Assembly: GCA_910579465.1 (NCBI GenBank)
Contig: CAJTUB010000005.1
Coordinates: forward strand, 248,001-312,000
DNA from: an uncultured Lachnospiraceae bacterium
GTDB taxonomy: Bacteria > Bacillota > Clostridia > Lachnospirales > Lachnospiraceae
Direction of reading: 5' to 3'
DNA: 64,000 bases
Shown here one piece after another: positions 26,000-34,634 of the stretch; within the stretch, counting starts at the first letter, position 1; each line of letters begins with the position of its first letter. The translations under genes and the position numbers were made by a program. The notes under the pieces are model-generated. The model searched no databases. It was not told where the DNA came from and saw only the letters and a program-made list of their open reading frames with translations.

Positions 26000-26985
26000 A
26001 GAACTTCCTGCCTTTCTCTCTCTGCATTTTTTAACTCTTCCATTTTCCTTTTAACAGCCGCAAGAGCCTCCCTCTCATCCTCTATCCCCTGCACTGCCCT
26101 CTCCATCGGGCAAATCCCGTCGCCTGCCCGGTTAATAATCGCCTCGACACAATGCTCATACTCTGTATAGACCCCGTGCTCCCTTAACCACTGCAGGGCG
26201 GCGGCACTGATGGTAAGTCCGTAACATGCCTTTACGCCTCCTAAGGTAAACATCATCGCCGCAGCCTTTCCGACAATCTTATCCACGACAAGCGCACCCT
26301 CTAATACACCGTCCTCATAAAGCCTTATTACCGGCCCGATTCCCTGGCCATGCCCGGTCCGTACAATCATGCTCTCCTTTATCACCACACAGCTTGCCGT
26401 CCCTTCGGAAATCAGATTAATTGCCGACCGGACCGCATTTTTTTCTCCCTTTTTATGCCCCTGCCGGAAAAATAAAATAACCGGCGGTATCAGCAGAAAC
26501 TGGATGATAATACCGGGGAGCCCCGTAACAATGGCGGACCATACGGTAAGCGCCTTCATCCCTCCGCCAAGAAAAAGCAGAATCCGGAACACGAGTCCAT
26601 AAACAACCCTTCCGCAAAGCATTGCACCAAGCAACGCCGGATAAACGCCAAAACGCATTTTCCCAAGTCTCGTCTTCCCATAAAGCAATCCGCTGACAAT
26701 GCCATAGGTAAAAAGCTCTCCTGACATTATCGGCACCATCGGATACAGCACCGGCATACCGGTCAGAATACTGTTAATTACCGGAAGCAGGATACCGCAC
26801 AGGGCGCCATAAAACGGCCCACATAAAAAACCGCAGAGAAACACAGGTATGTGCATCGGCAAAAGAACAGTTCCCGAAATCCCCAGCCCATGTGAAGCTG
26901 CAAACGGGAGAAGGATGCCTGCCGCAAATAACATTCCGGTCATTGCAATTTTCTCGTTCTTCGTTTTTAAGAATGTCCGTCCCAT
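25996..26985 (-). CDS. ECF transporter S component fused to DUF1893
   Basis: The 329-residue protein begins at the ATG 26983-26985 after AGGAGGAAGG; a longer frame upstream has no ribosome site. Residues 10-180 are five to six hydrophobic helices with the look of an ECF S component (GMLFAAGILLPFAASHGLG, VLLPMHIPVFLCGFLCGPFY). Residues 190-310 match DUF1893 (ASCVVIKESMIVRTGHG, GALVVDKIVGKAAAMMFTLG). Its substrate is unknown. The fusion suggests that the soluble domain senses or processes the imported compound (inference). Confidence 0.8.
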   Translation of the reverse strand: MGRTFLKTKNEKIAMTGMLFAAGILLPFAASHGLGISGTVLLPMHIPVFLCGFLCGPFYGALCGILLPVINSILTGMPVLYPMVPIMSGELFTYGIVSGLLYGKTRLGKMRFGVYPALLGAMLCGRVVYGLVFRILLFLGGGMKALTVWSAIVTGLPGIIIQFLLIPPVILFFRQGHKKGEKNAVRSAINLISEGTASCVVIKESMIVRTGHGQGIGPVIRLYEDGVLEGALVVDKIVGKAAAMMFTLGGVKACYGLTISAAALQWLREHGVYTEYEHCVEAIINRAGDGICPMERAVQGIEDEREALAAVKRKMEELKNAERERQEVL

Positions 26986-27095
26986 TGCCACCTTCCTCCT
27001 GCGCTTAAAAACATTTTTCCTCATTTTTATTATAGGGTATCTGTACCGAGAAGTCAAGAAAACGAAATTTTGAGTTTCCGCATAGTTCCGTATGA

Positions 27096-27130
27096 CGCAA
27101 AAGAAGCTGCCGCACAAAACGCGCGGCAGC
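27096..27130 (-). terminator. Rho-independent terminator after metK
   Basis: On the minus strand GCTGCCGCGC-GTTTT-GTGCGGCAGC is followed by TTCTTTTGCG, about 70 bp beyond the metK stop. Confidence 0.8.
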
Positions 27131-27199
27131 CCTGCTCTGTAAGCTCCGATGTTTTACCTGGATAATTTACTGCTCTCCTGTTCCATGCAGAACGGCTTT

Positions 27200-28393
27200 T
27201 TACTTTATGTATGCCCGGAGCTGCTCTGCCTTGTCTGTCTTTTCCCACGGCAAATCAAGGTCGGTCCGTCCGAAATGACCGTAGGCAGCCGTCTGCTTAT
27301 AAATCGGACGGCGTAAATTTAACATCTTAATAATACCTGCCGGACGCAGGTCAAAATGCTTCCGGATAATTTCTACCAGCTCCTCATTCGACAGCACTCC
27401 CGTACCGAAGGTATCGACCATGACAGAGGTCGGCTGTGCTACGCCGATTGCATAAGAAAGCTGTACCTCGCATTTCTTTGCAAGCCCTGCTGCCACGATA
27501 TTTTTTGCCGCATAACGCGCTGCATAGCAGGCAGAACGGTCCACCTTCGTACAGTCCTTTCCGGAAAAGGCGCCGCCGCCATGACGCGCATAGCCGCCAT
27601 AGGTATCTACGATAATCTTGCGCCCGGTCAAACCACTGTCACCGTTTGGTCCGCCGATGACAAAGCGTCCCGTCGGGTTAATAAAATACTTTGTGTTCTC
27701 ATCAATCAGCTCTTCCGGCAGTACCGGGTCAAACACAAACTTTTTAATATCCTCTCTGATCTGCTTCTGCGTAATCTCCGGCGCATGCTGCGTGGAAAGC
27801 ACAACCGCATTCAGATGCACCGGCTCCCCTGCCTCATTATACTCTACCGTCACCTGGGACTTTCCGTCCGGACGCAGATACGACAGCGTTCCGTCCTTGC
27901 GCACCTTCGCCAGCTGCCTTGTCAGCTTGTGCGCCAGCGAAATCGGGTACGGCATCAGCTCTTCTGTTTCATCCGTCGCATAGCCGAACATCATCCCCTG
28001 GTCTCCTGCGCCGATTGCCTCGATGTCCTCGTCCGACATCTTATTTTCCTTTGCCTCAAGCGCCATATCAACGCCCAGGGCAATATCCGCCGACTGCTTA
28101 TCGAGCGTTACCAGCACCGCACAGGTGTCTGCATTAAACCCGTAGCCCTCCCTGTCATAGCCGATTGTACGCACGGTATCCCGCACTACCTGCTGGATAT
28201 CTACATTTGCCTTTGTCGTCACCTCGCCCATAACCAGCACAAGCCCTGTCGTGCATGCCGTCTCACAGGCTACGCGGCTCATCGGGTCCTGCGCCATCAT
28301 TGCATCCAGAATCGCATCGGAAATCTGGTCGCAGACCTTGTCCGGATGCCCCTCTGTTACTGATTCCGAAGTAAATAAAAACTTATCGCCCAT
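27200..28393 (-). CDS. metK: S-adenosylmethionine synthase
   Basis: The 397-residue protein shows all MetK landmarks: FTSESVTEGHPDKVCDQISDAILD, GAGDQGMMFGYAT, GRFVIGGPNGDSGLTGRKI and GGGAFSGKDCTKVDRSAC. It makes SAM from methionine and ATP. It ends LPWEKTDKAEQLRAYIK. The start ATG follows GAAAGGAG. Transcription begins at a strong promoter 320 bp upstream, and the leader carries a SAM-I riboswitch, so the enzyme's product shuts off its own gene. Confidence 0.98.
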   Translation of the reverse strand: MGDKFLFTSESVTEGHPDKVCDQISDAILDAMMAQDPMSRVACETACTTGLVLVMGEVTTKANVDIQQVVRDTVRTIGYDREGYGFNADTCAVLVTLDKQSADIALGVDMALEAKENKMSDEDIEAIGAGDQGMMFGYATDETEELMPYPISLAHKLTRQLAKVRKDGTLSYLRPDGKSQVTVEYNEAGEPVHLNAVVLSTQHAPEITQKQIREDIKKFVFDPVLPEELIDENTKYFINPTGRFVIGGPNGDSGLTGRKIIVDTYGGYARHGGGAFSGKDCTKVDRSACYAARYAAKNIVAAGLAKKCEVQLSYAIGVAQPTSVMVDTFGTGVLSNEELVEIIRKHFDLRPAGIIKMLNLRRPIYKQTAAYGHFGRTDLDLPWEKTDKAEQLRAYIK

Positions 28394-28524
28394 CTCTTTC
28401 TCCTTTCGTTATCTGCTGCTTTCTTCCCTTTTGACATTCGCGCAAGTACGCATCCCACGGAGCGTTTTCTGTTTCACAGGCATAAGCTTCCGCTTACCGA
28501 CACAGCACTGCATCTCCTATGAAA

Positions 28525-28559
28525 CAAAGAAAAGTCCGTAAACTCTGCGCTACGGACTC
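28525..28559 (-). terminator. Riboswitch-controlled terminator of metK
   Basis: On the minus strand GAGTCCGTA and TACGGACTTTTCTTT form the intrinsic terminator just after the SAM aptamer. Its loop contains CGCAGAGT, complementary to ACTCTGCG within the aptamer. Confidence 0.75.
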
Positions 28560-28576
28560 GATACCTTGAATCAAAT

Positions 28577-28677
28577 CCCTTATTGTTCGGCATTCCTGCC
28601 GCTCAACTTGGCACCTTCCCTTCCGGGGGTTGCCGTGACTTCGCAGAGTCTTTACTCTCCGTCACTCTGAATAAGAG
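28577..28677 (-). promoter_or_regulatory. SAM-I (S-box) riboswitch
   Basis: On the minus strand the P1 strands CTTATT and AATAAG bracket conserved S-box elements: CAGAGTGACGGAG, TCACGGCAACC, AAGGTGCCAAGTTG and GGCAGGAATGCCGAACAATA. It lies in the metK leader, followed by a terminator. High SAM should stabilise P1 and allow termination. Confidence 0.93.
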
Positions 28678-28713
28678 TTTTTCCATATAAAATTTTCTTT
28701 CTTAAACACTGCT

Positions 28714-28742
28714 ATCATACACCCGTTTCCTGCATTTGTCAA
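28714..28742 (-). promoter_or_regulatory. Sigma-A promoter of metK
   Basis: On the minus strand a perfect TTGACA (complement 28737-28742), 17 bp, then TATGAT (complement 28714-28719), directly upstream of the riboswitch. Confidence 0.8.
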
Positions 28743-28769
28743 GCAGAAGTTCCTTGAGTTTCCGCGCTG

Positions 28770-29180
28770 CTAAAAATTTTCTGCGATTTTCCCTGCCAGC
28801 TCTGCCGCTTCCCCGTCCGCATAGCTTTTCGTTTCCCACGGAATTATTACACCGTCTGCCACATAGCGCGGAATCATATGAATATGCAGATGGAACACGC
28901 TCTGTCCGGCTGCTTCCCCGTTGTTCTGAAGCACATTAATTCCGTCACAGGAAAGAGTCTTTTTAATAGCACCGGAAATGCGCTTTACCACCGGAAGCGC
29001 CGCGGAAAGCACTGCGTCGTCTGCTTCCATCAGATTTTTTACATGCGCCTTCGGAAGCAGAAGCACATGCCCCTTTGCCGCCGGTGCAATATCCAGAATC
29101 GCACGGAAATTCCCGTCCTCATATACCGTCGCAGACGGTATTTCTCCATTTGCAAGCTTACAAAAAATACAATTCTCCAT
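28770..29180 (-). CDS. HIT family nucleotide-binding protein
   Basis: The 136-residue protein starts CIFCKLANGEIPSATVYED and carries the histidine triad FHLHIHMIPRY, preceded by DGINVLQNNGEAAGQ. HIT hydrolases act on nucleotide-phosphoramidates or dinucleoside polyphosphates. Size and motifs are typical of the bacterial Hint/HinT-like group. Confidence 0.94.
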   Translation of the reverse strand: MENCIFCKLANGEIPSATVYEDGNFRAILDIAPAAKGHVLLLPKAHVKNLMEADDAVLSAALPVVKRISGAIKKTLSCDGINVLQNNGEAAGQSVFHLHIHMIPRYVADGVIIPWETKSYADGEAAELAGKIAENF

Positions 29181-29209
29181 CTTCTTTACCTCCGATTTTT
29201 ATTTTATTC

Positions 29210-30220
29210 CTATACCAGCGTCTGGAACCGGAACATCATATCAAACTGCCGGAGCAGCTTAAAATCTCCCTTTGCCGTAATATCGCCGGACATAAATGCT
29301 CCCTGGAACGTCACCCTGCCATTGACAATATTCTCCATCACCGCGCGGGACAGCCGGGCAGTCACATCCGCCTGTACCGCCTCCTCGGTGTAGCTGCAGA
29401 ACAGCTTGCCCTCTTTAATCTCTATCAGAAGCGTCCGCCCGTTATCCGCAAAATTCAGCGTATAGGACACCGTTATCTTTTCCTCCGGCGCATGATAATT
29501 CGTCCGCAGGCTTGCAAGGAACTCCATCTTCGGATTCATGCCAGCACTGCTTTTCTCTAACATTCCCTTAAACATCTGGGAAAGCTCCTCTATGTCCTCC
29601 TTCTGGCGCTTTACATACTTATCGTTCGAGACATACTTTGATAAATCCTCGCTCTCCTGCGGCGTCAGCGGAATCGGCACCGCTGCAATGCTCTGCTTTA
29701 CCAGTCCCCAGCCGGTCGGAAGCTGTATCTCCTTTCTGGATACCGTGCGGTAAAAGCCCTCTGCCTTTTCTTCAATAATCTTTGCGTAATCGGTATTGGT
29801 TTCAAACTCCACCTGATTTTCTACAAATGTACAGATTCCGTCTGTCACTTTCCCGCCAAGCAGCTCCCAGGAACTGCGGAGCGCAATCTCTGCCTGCCGC
29901 TCCCCGCAGGTAGTCGCCACTACAACCGGCATCATATACATATTCTGCAGCTTCTTTTTATCCGCATACAGCCAGCAGGCATCCAGAAACTGCTGCATAT
30001 AGCCTCCGATACCGTACCATTCAAGCGGCACGGCAAGCACTACGCCATCCACCTCTTTGATGCTGCCGGACAGTGCTGCAATCTCATTCTTCTGTTCGTA
30101 CAGATTATAGCGGCGCACCTGCACGTTTAATTCCTGAAATACCTCGACCAGCTTATTGACTACATAAATCGTCGTATCCTCAATTACACCCCGTCCGCCG
30201 TAATAAACCGCTATTTTCAT
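29210..30220 (-). CDS. Flavodoxin-fold protein with C-terminal SCP2-like domain
   Basis: The N-terminal ~160 residues look like an FMN-binding flavodoxin/NAD(P)H-dependent reductase fold (MKIAVYYGGRGVIEDTTIYV, DGVVLAVPLEWYGIGGYMQ, VVATTCGERQAEIA). After a helical linker, residues 240-336 resemble SCP2 sterol-carrier-like domains (ADNGRTLLIEIKEGKLFCSY, NIVNGRVTFQGAFMSGDITA, FKLLRQFDMMF). It may reduce or handle a hydrophobic ligand, but that is inference. It ends 30 bp before the HIT gene on the same strand. Confidence 0.75.
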   Translation of the reverse strand: MKIAVYYGGRGVIEDTTIYVVNKLVEVFQELNVQVRRYNLYEQKNEIAALSGSIKEVDGVVLAVPLEWYGIGGYMQQFLDACWLYADKKKLQNMYMMPVVVATTCGERQAEIALRSSWELLGGKVTDGICTFVENQVEFETNTDYAKIIEEKAEGFYRTVSRKEIQLPTGWGLVKQSIAAVPIPLTPQESEDLSKYVSNDKYVKRQKEDIEELSQMFKGMLEKSSAGMNPKMEFLASLRTNYHAPEEKITVSYTLNFADNGRTLLIEIKEGKLFCSYTEEAVQADVTARLSRAVMENIVNGRVTFQGAFMSGDITAKGDFKLLRQFDMMFRFQTLV

Positions 30221-30223
30221 ATT

Positions 30224-30904
30224 CTACCTCCGTAAATTACTCCTTTGTTCTCCGTTCCCGCCCTGCCTTCTCCGCAGATACATGCAGTAGCCGGCTCCTA
30301 ACACGGCTCCCGCAAGGAAACCTCCGAAATGTGCGGCATGTCCTACACTTTTATTAAAAATATTCCCAAACAGCAGCAAAAAGACCATCAGCGGAAGCCG
30401 GCGGCGTTCTCCTTGCGGCACCTTATCCCGCAAAAGCAGGAGTACAGCCGAAAACGCGCCGAGCAGACCATATACCGCGCCTGATGCCCCGGCTGCAAAC
30501 ACTATTTCTGCATTTTCACTTACAATAACACTATTATATATGATTAACGCCGCATCTGCAAGAAGTCCCGAGGCAAAGTACAAAATAAAAAACCGGAGCC
30601 TTCCGAAAAACGGCTCTAAAATTGCGCCGGAAAAATACAACAGCAGCATGTTAAACATAACATGCTCTATGTTAAAATGATAAAACATCGAAGTAAACAG
30701 CCGCCAATATTCTCCCTCTTCCAAGACGAGCGCCGGATTTAATGCCATAAAGGCGACAACCTTTTCCTGCTCACGAAAAAAAACAAAATCGGCAACCAAA
30801 AAAACCACTGCATTGACAATTACCAAAATTGTAGTAATCAACGGGAGTTTTCTTTTTTCTTCCACATTCATTTGTTCCATCTCCGTTTCCAAAGCTTCCC
30901 TCAC
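30224..30904 (-). CDS. Rhomboid family intramembrane serine protease
   Basis: The protein has six hydrophobic helices and the rhomboid catalytic pair: Ser in FAAGASGAVYGLLGAFSAV (helix 4) and His in VGHAAHFGGFLAGAVLGAGY (helix 6). The helix 2 motif YHFNIEHVMFNMLLLYFSG with Asn is also present. It cleaves membrane substrates within the bilayer. The start is uncertain. The GTG at 30904 gives 226 residues, and internal ATGs 7 and 10 codons later (after ACGGAG) are better placed. It is followed after 3 bp by the flavodoxin/SCP2 gene. Confidence 0.9.
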   Translation of the reverse strand: MREALETEMEQMNVEEKRKLPLITTILVIVNAVVFLVADFVFFREQEKVVAFMALNPALVLEEGEYWRLFTSMFYHFNIEHVMFNMLLLYFSGAILEPFFGRLRFFILYFASGLLADAALIIYNSVIVSENAEIVFAAGASGAVYGLLGAFSAVLLLLRDKVPQGERRRLPLMVFLLLFGNIFNKSVGHAAHFGGFLAGAVLGAGYCMYLRRRQGGNGEQRSNLRR

Positions 30905-30916
30905 CTCTCATCCGCG

Positions 30917-31888
30917 CTATCCCCCAAGCGGATGATGACATGCCGCAAAATGTCCCGGTACAATCTCCAAAAGCTCCGGCTCCTTCTCACGGCACTGCTG
31001 CGTACAATAGGCGCAACGTGTATGGAACCGGCAGCCCGAAGGCGGATGAACAGGACTCGGAATATCTCCTTCCAGTATAACCCTTTTTTTGCTTTCGTTC
31101 AAGTCTGTGGAAGGAATTGCGGAAAGAAGTGCTTCCGTATACGGATGCAGGGGTCTTTGAAATAATTCCTCCGTTTCCGAAAGCTCTGTGAGGACGCCAA
31201 GGTACATGACCCCGACACGGTCGCTGATGTGACGCACGACACCTAAATCATGGGAAATAAAAAGATAGGTAAGCGCCTCCTGCTCCTTTAAATCCAGCAA
31301 AAGATTCAGTATCTGTGCCTGTATGGAAACATCGAGTGCGGAAACTGCTTCATCGCAGACTACAAAACGCGGCTTTCTTGCAAGTGCGCGTGCAATCCCG
31401 ATACGCTGGCGCTGCCCGCCCGAAAACTGGTGCGGGTAACGGTTAATAAAATATGGTGCCAGCCCGCAGCGCTCCATAATTCCCAAAATATATTCCCTGC
31501 GGCGGGCAGACGGCATTTTCTCCAGCCCCTCCCCGATAATCTGTCCGACATTTTTTCGCGGGTCCAGCGAGGAATACGGGTCCTGGAACACCATCTGGAG
31601 TTCCCGCCGGAACGGGCGCAGCTCCTTTTCCTTTAAGCCGGAAAGCACAATCTCCCTGCCGTCCCGGAAATAGCTGACGCTCCCCTCCGTCGGCGGAAAA
31701 AACCGCAGCACCCCTCTCCCGAAGGTAGACTTCCCGCAGCCAGACTCTCCGACAAGCCCAAAGGTTTCCCCCTGAAAAATCTCTAAGTCAATTCCGTCGT
31801 TGGCGCGCAGAAGCTCCTGCCTTCTCCCATTTTTTACCGAAAAATATTTCTTCCACCCCTTTACGCGAAGCAATACCTTCTGTTCCAT
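30917..31888 (-). CDS. Opp/Dpp-type ABC transporter ATP-binding protein (OppF-like)
   Basis: The 323-residue ATPase has Walker A GLVGESGCGKSTFGRG, Q-loop QMVFQDPYSSLDPRK, signature FSGGQRQRIGIARAL, Walker B FVVCDEAVSALD and the C-terminal oligopeptide-transporter cysteine region GCRFHTRCAYCTQQCREK. I choose the second of two adjacent ATGs (31888), 6 nt after AAGGAGG. It is the last gene of the importer operon, and powers uptake together with the upstream ATPase. Confidence 0.93.
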   Translation of the reverse strand: MEQKVLLRVKGWKKYFSVKNGRRQELLRANDGIDLEIFQGETFGLVGESGCGKSTFGRGVLRFFPPTEGSVSYFRDGREIVLSGLKEKELRPFRRELQMVFQDPYSSLDPRKNVGQIIGEGLEKMPSARRREYILGIMERCGLAPYFINRYPHQFSGGQRQRIGIARALARKPRFVVCDEAVSALDVSIQAQILNLLLDLKEQEALTYLFISHDLGVVRHISDRVGVMYLGVLTELSETEELFQRPLHPYTEALLSAIPSTDLNESKKRVILEGDIPSPVHPPSGCRFHTRCAYCTQQCREKEPELLEIVPGHFAACHHPLGG

Positions 31889-31902
31889 CATCCGCCTCCT
31901 TA

Positions 31903-32868
31903 CTACGCATAACGGTAACACCGGATTGTATGCCCCGGCCCTGCGGCAAAAAACGGCGGCTCCTTCCGTTCACAACAGGGCGTTGCATAAGGGCAGCGCG
32001 GCACAAAGCTGCATCCTTCCGGAAGCGCCAAAGGATGCGGCACCGTTCCCTGAATCACCGGAAGCCTTCCGCCCCTTGCCGCACTTCCCGGCAGGGAAGC
32101 CATCAGTGCTTCCGTATACGGATGCCTCGGAGAGTCCTTTTGAAAAAGCCGCTCTGCAGGCGCCTGCTCTACAATCCGGCCACAATACATAACCGCAACC
32201 TCATCCGCCATTTCCCTGACGACGCCGAGGTCATGCGTAATAAATAAAATTGCTGTTCCCTGTTCCTCTTTTAATTCATTCATCAGCTTTAATATCTGCG
32301 CCTGTATGGTAACATCCAACGCTGTCGTCGGCTCATCTGCAATCAGAAGCTTAGGCCTGCAGGCAAGCGCCATTGCAATCATCACCCGCTGACGCATTCC
32401 GCCCGACAGCTGATGCGGATACTGCGCTGCCGTAAGCTCAGGGTTCGGAATCCGTACCAGTCGGAGCATCTCTGCCGCTGCCCGTTCCGCTTCCTTTTTC
32501 CCAAGCCTCTGATGAATCCGGAACGGCTCCGCCACCTGACGCCTTATCGTAAATACCGGGTTCAGGCTTGTCATAGGCTCCTGAAAAATAACAGAAATCC
32601 GGTTGCCGCGGATACCCCGCATCTCTTTTTTCGACGCCTGCACCAGATTCTTTCCTTCAAACCGGATTTCACCACCTGCAATTTTCCCGTTCCCGGAAAG
32701 AAGCCCCAGAATACTCATAGCTGATACACTTTTCCCGGAGCCGCTTTCGCCCACGATGCCAAGTGTTTTCCCTTCCTCCAGCACATAGGAGACTCCGTCT
32801 ACCGCCCTTACTGCTCCCTTCTTTGTCATAAAAACAGTCTGCAGCTCCTTTACTTCCAATAATGCCAT
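31903..32868 (-). CDS. Opp/Dpp-type ABC transporter ATP-binding protein (OppD-like)
   Basis: The 321-residue ATPase has GIVGESGSGKSVSAMSILG, VIFQEPMTSLNPVF, LSGGMRQRVMIAMALACRP, LLIADEPTTALDVTIQ and the C-terminal motif GCSFVPRCPYATPCCERK. It pairs with the OppF-like protein as the heteromeric motor. Seven bp separate it from the permease gene upstream. Confidence 0.93.
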   Translation of the reverse strand: MALLEVKELQTVFMTKKGAVRAVDGVSYVLEEGKTLGIVGESGSGKSVSAMSILGLLSGNGKIAGGEIRFEGKNLVQASKKEMRGIRGNRISVIFQEPMTSLNPVFTIRRQVAEPFRIHQRLGKKEAERAAAEMLRLVRIPNPELTAAQYPHQLSGGMRQRVMIAMALACRPKLLIADEPTTALDVTIQAQILKLMNELKEEQGTAILFITHDLGVVREMADEVAVMYCGRIVEQAPAERLFQKDSPRHPYTEALMASLPGSAARGGRLPVIQGTVPHPLALPEGCSFVPRCPYATPCCERKEPPFFAAGPGHTIRCYRYA

Positions 32869-32875
32869 AGCCTCC

Positions 32876-34621
32876 CTACCTTTCCTCGGTTTTAGGGTCC
32901 AACGCGTCCCGCAGACCGTCCCCGGTCAGATGAATGCAGACCGTACAAACGGCAAACACTACTGCAGGAAACACCCAGCGCCACCAGTAGCTCCGGATTA
33001 CAGTCGAATTGTTCGCCCCGCTCAGCATATTCCCCCAGGTCGGCTGCGGCGGCATAACACCGAAGCCCAGATAGGAAAGCGAAGACTCTGTCAGCATGCA
33101 GGTAGCAAAATCCAGTGTCGCACTTACAATAATGACAGAAAGCACATTCGGAATCACATGCCGGAACACAATAACTGCTTCCCGTACACCAACGGAACGC
33201 GCTGCCGTGACAAACTCCTTCTCCCGCTCCGCAAGCACCTGTGCACGCACAAGCCTTGCCAGACCCGGCCAGCTCAGCACCCCGAGCACCACCATAATCA
33301 GAAAAATCCGGCTGTTTTCCGTCATGGAAGAGCCGATAACAGATGAGAGTATCATAGCAAAGGGAAGAAACGGAAGCGCGCTCACAATCTCTGTAAAACG
33401 CTGCAAAAGCAGGTCCACCTTTCCGCCGAAATATCCTGAAATTCCACCGATGAGCACTCCGAGCACCGTGGAAATCACGACTGCAGCCGCCCCCACCGTC
33501 ATTGTCATGCGGCCGCCGTTCAAAAGCCTCACTAAAATATCCCTTCCAAACTCATCCGTTCCGCAGAAATACCCCTTCAATCCCCACGTCTCCACGCTCC
33601 CATCCTCATAAAGCGCATAATTCTGATAACCGCCGCAAAATACATTGACTGCCGTTTTCTTTTTCCGCTTCGGAGGGCGTGCCTGCCCGAAGGAGTCGTC
33701 GCCCCAGGAAAGAAGCTCTCCGGTTTTTGTTACTGCCGTATAGTGGTATCTTCCTCCGGAGAGCTTCACAAACCCGGCGTCCGTCTCCGGCACCCTTTCC
33801 TCCCCCTTGACGCAGTTTCCCCAGACAAGTACCGTGCCGTCCTCAAACACCGCTGCCACGGTCTGGGCAGTAGAGGCAAGGTCTTTTACGCCGCCCTGCC
33901 TTGCCCTTTCCGGAATGTCTGAAACCGCCGTTTCCTTTTTTCCGGTATATGCCACGGTTCCGTCCTCCAACAGCGCCGCATAGGCAAATCCGGTAAACAC
34001 AAGCTTCCGGATTTTTCCCTGATATTCTTCTTCTATCTGAATGTCACATAAATTTTCGTTGCCCCAGAGATAGGCTCTCCCGTTTTCATCTACTGCGGCG
34101 GAGCACTGATTCCCTGCGGCAATCTGTACAACCCTGCCCGCATTCTTTAACGCCTCCGGAAAATCTCCCTGTCCCAGTCTTGTATTGCCCCAGACAAAGA
34201 TACGGTTGTCCGCCGAAAGTGCTACCACATGATCATTCCCGGCAGCTACCACAGTAATAACGCTCTCCTGCACCTCCTGCGGAATCTCCGCTACATCCGT
34301 CGTACCGGTTACCTGCCCGTGTCCCCAGACAAATACCTTTCCTTCTGTTGACAGACCGACCGAAAACGTCGCACCCACCGCAATCTCCGCAAGGTTTCCT
34401 TTCAATTCCGGCGGCAGCTTCATCAGGCTCCGTCCCGGCGGCACATTTGCCTGCGTGGATTCGGAATAGGACAAATCCAGCGGAAAAAAAAGCGGTCCGA
34501 GCAGCATAATAAGAAAAATAAGCAAAAAAACAACCGCACCCGCCATGGCGGCCTTGTTCTCTGAAAACCTCCGGCAGACGGTCCAAAGAGGAGTCTGCAC
34601 CGCTTCCTCATTCTTCTTCAT
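32876..34621 (-). CDS. OppC-like ABC permease with an inserted RCC1-like beta-propeller
   Basis: The 581-residue protein starts at the ATG 34619-34621 after AAGGAG. After the first membrane helix (about 25-47) come about 270 residues with seven RCC1/BLIP-II-like repeats, such as VAAGNDHVVALSADNRIFVW, QIAAGNQCSAAVDENGRAYL and LSGGRYHYTAVTKTGELLSW. The normal OppC sequence resumes with YFCGTDEFGRDILVRLLNGG, four to five more helices and the EAA loop EFVTAARSVGVREAVIVFRH. OppC proteins are usually about 300 residues. The propeller sits in the outer loop between helices 1 and 2, where it could capture ligand or contact the binding protein (inference). Confidence 0.88.
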   Translation of the reverse strand: MKKNEEAVQTPLWTVCRRFSENKAAMAGAVVFLLIFLIMLLGPLFFPLDLSYSESTQANVPPGRSLMKLPPELKGNLAEIAVGATFSVGLSTEGKVFVWGHGQVTGTTDVAEIPQEVQESVITVVAAGNDHVVALSADNRIFVWGNTRLGQGDFPEALKNAGRVVQIAAGNQCSAAVDENGRAYLWGNENLCDIQIEEEYQGKIRKLVFTGFAYAALLEDGTVAYTGKKETAVSDIPERARQGGVKDLASTAQTVAAVFEDGTVLVWGNCVKGEERVPETDAGFVKLSGGRYHYTAVTKTGELLSWGDDSFGQARPPKRKKKTAVNVFCGGYQNYALYEDGSVETWGLKGYFCGTDEFGRDILVRLLNGGRMTMTVGAAAVVISTVLGVLIGGISGYFGGKVDLLLQRFTEIVSALPFLPFAMILSSVIGSSMTENSRIFLIMVVLGVLSWPGLARLVRAQVLAEREKEFVTAARSVGVREAVIVFRHVIPNVLSVIIVSATLDFATCMLTESSLSYLGFGVMPPQPTWGNMLSGANNSTVIRSYWWRWVFPAVVFAVCTVCIHLTGDGLRDALDPKTEER

Positions 34622-34634
34622 TCCGTTCTCCTTA

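Noticed and set aside
25469..26170. 233-codon plus-strand frame antisense to the coiled-coil and ECF genes
   Set aside because: Shadow of well-supported minus-strand genes; Pro/Ser/Cys-rich composition typical of antisense frames.
27356..28363. 335-codon plus-strand frame antisense to metK
   Set aside because: Entirely antisense to metK, with no ribosome site or recognisable domain.
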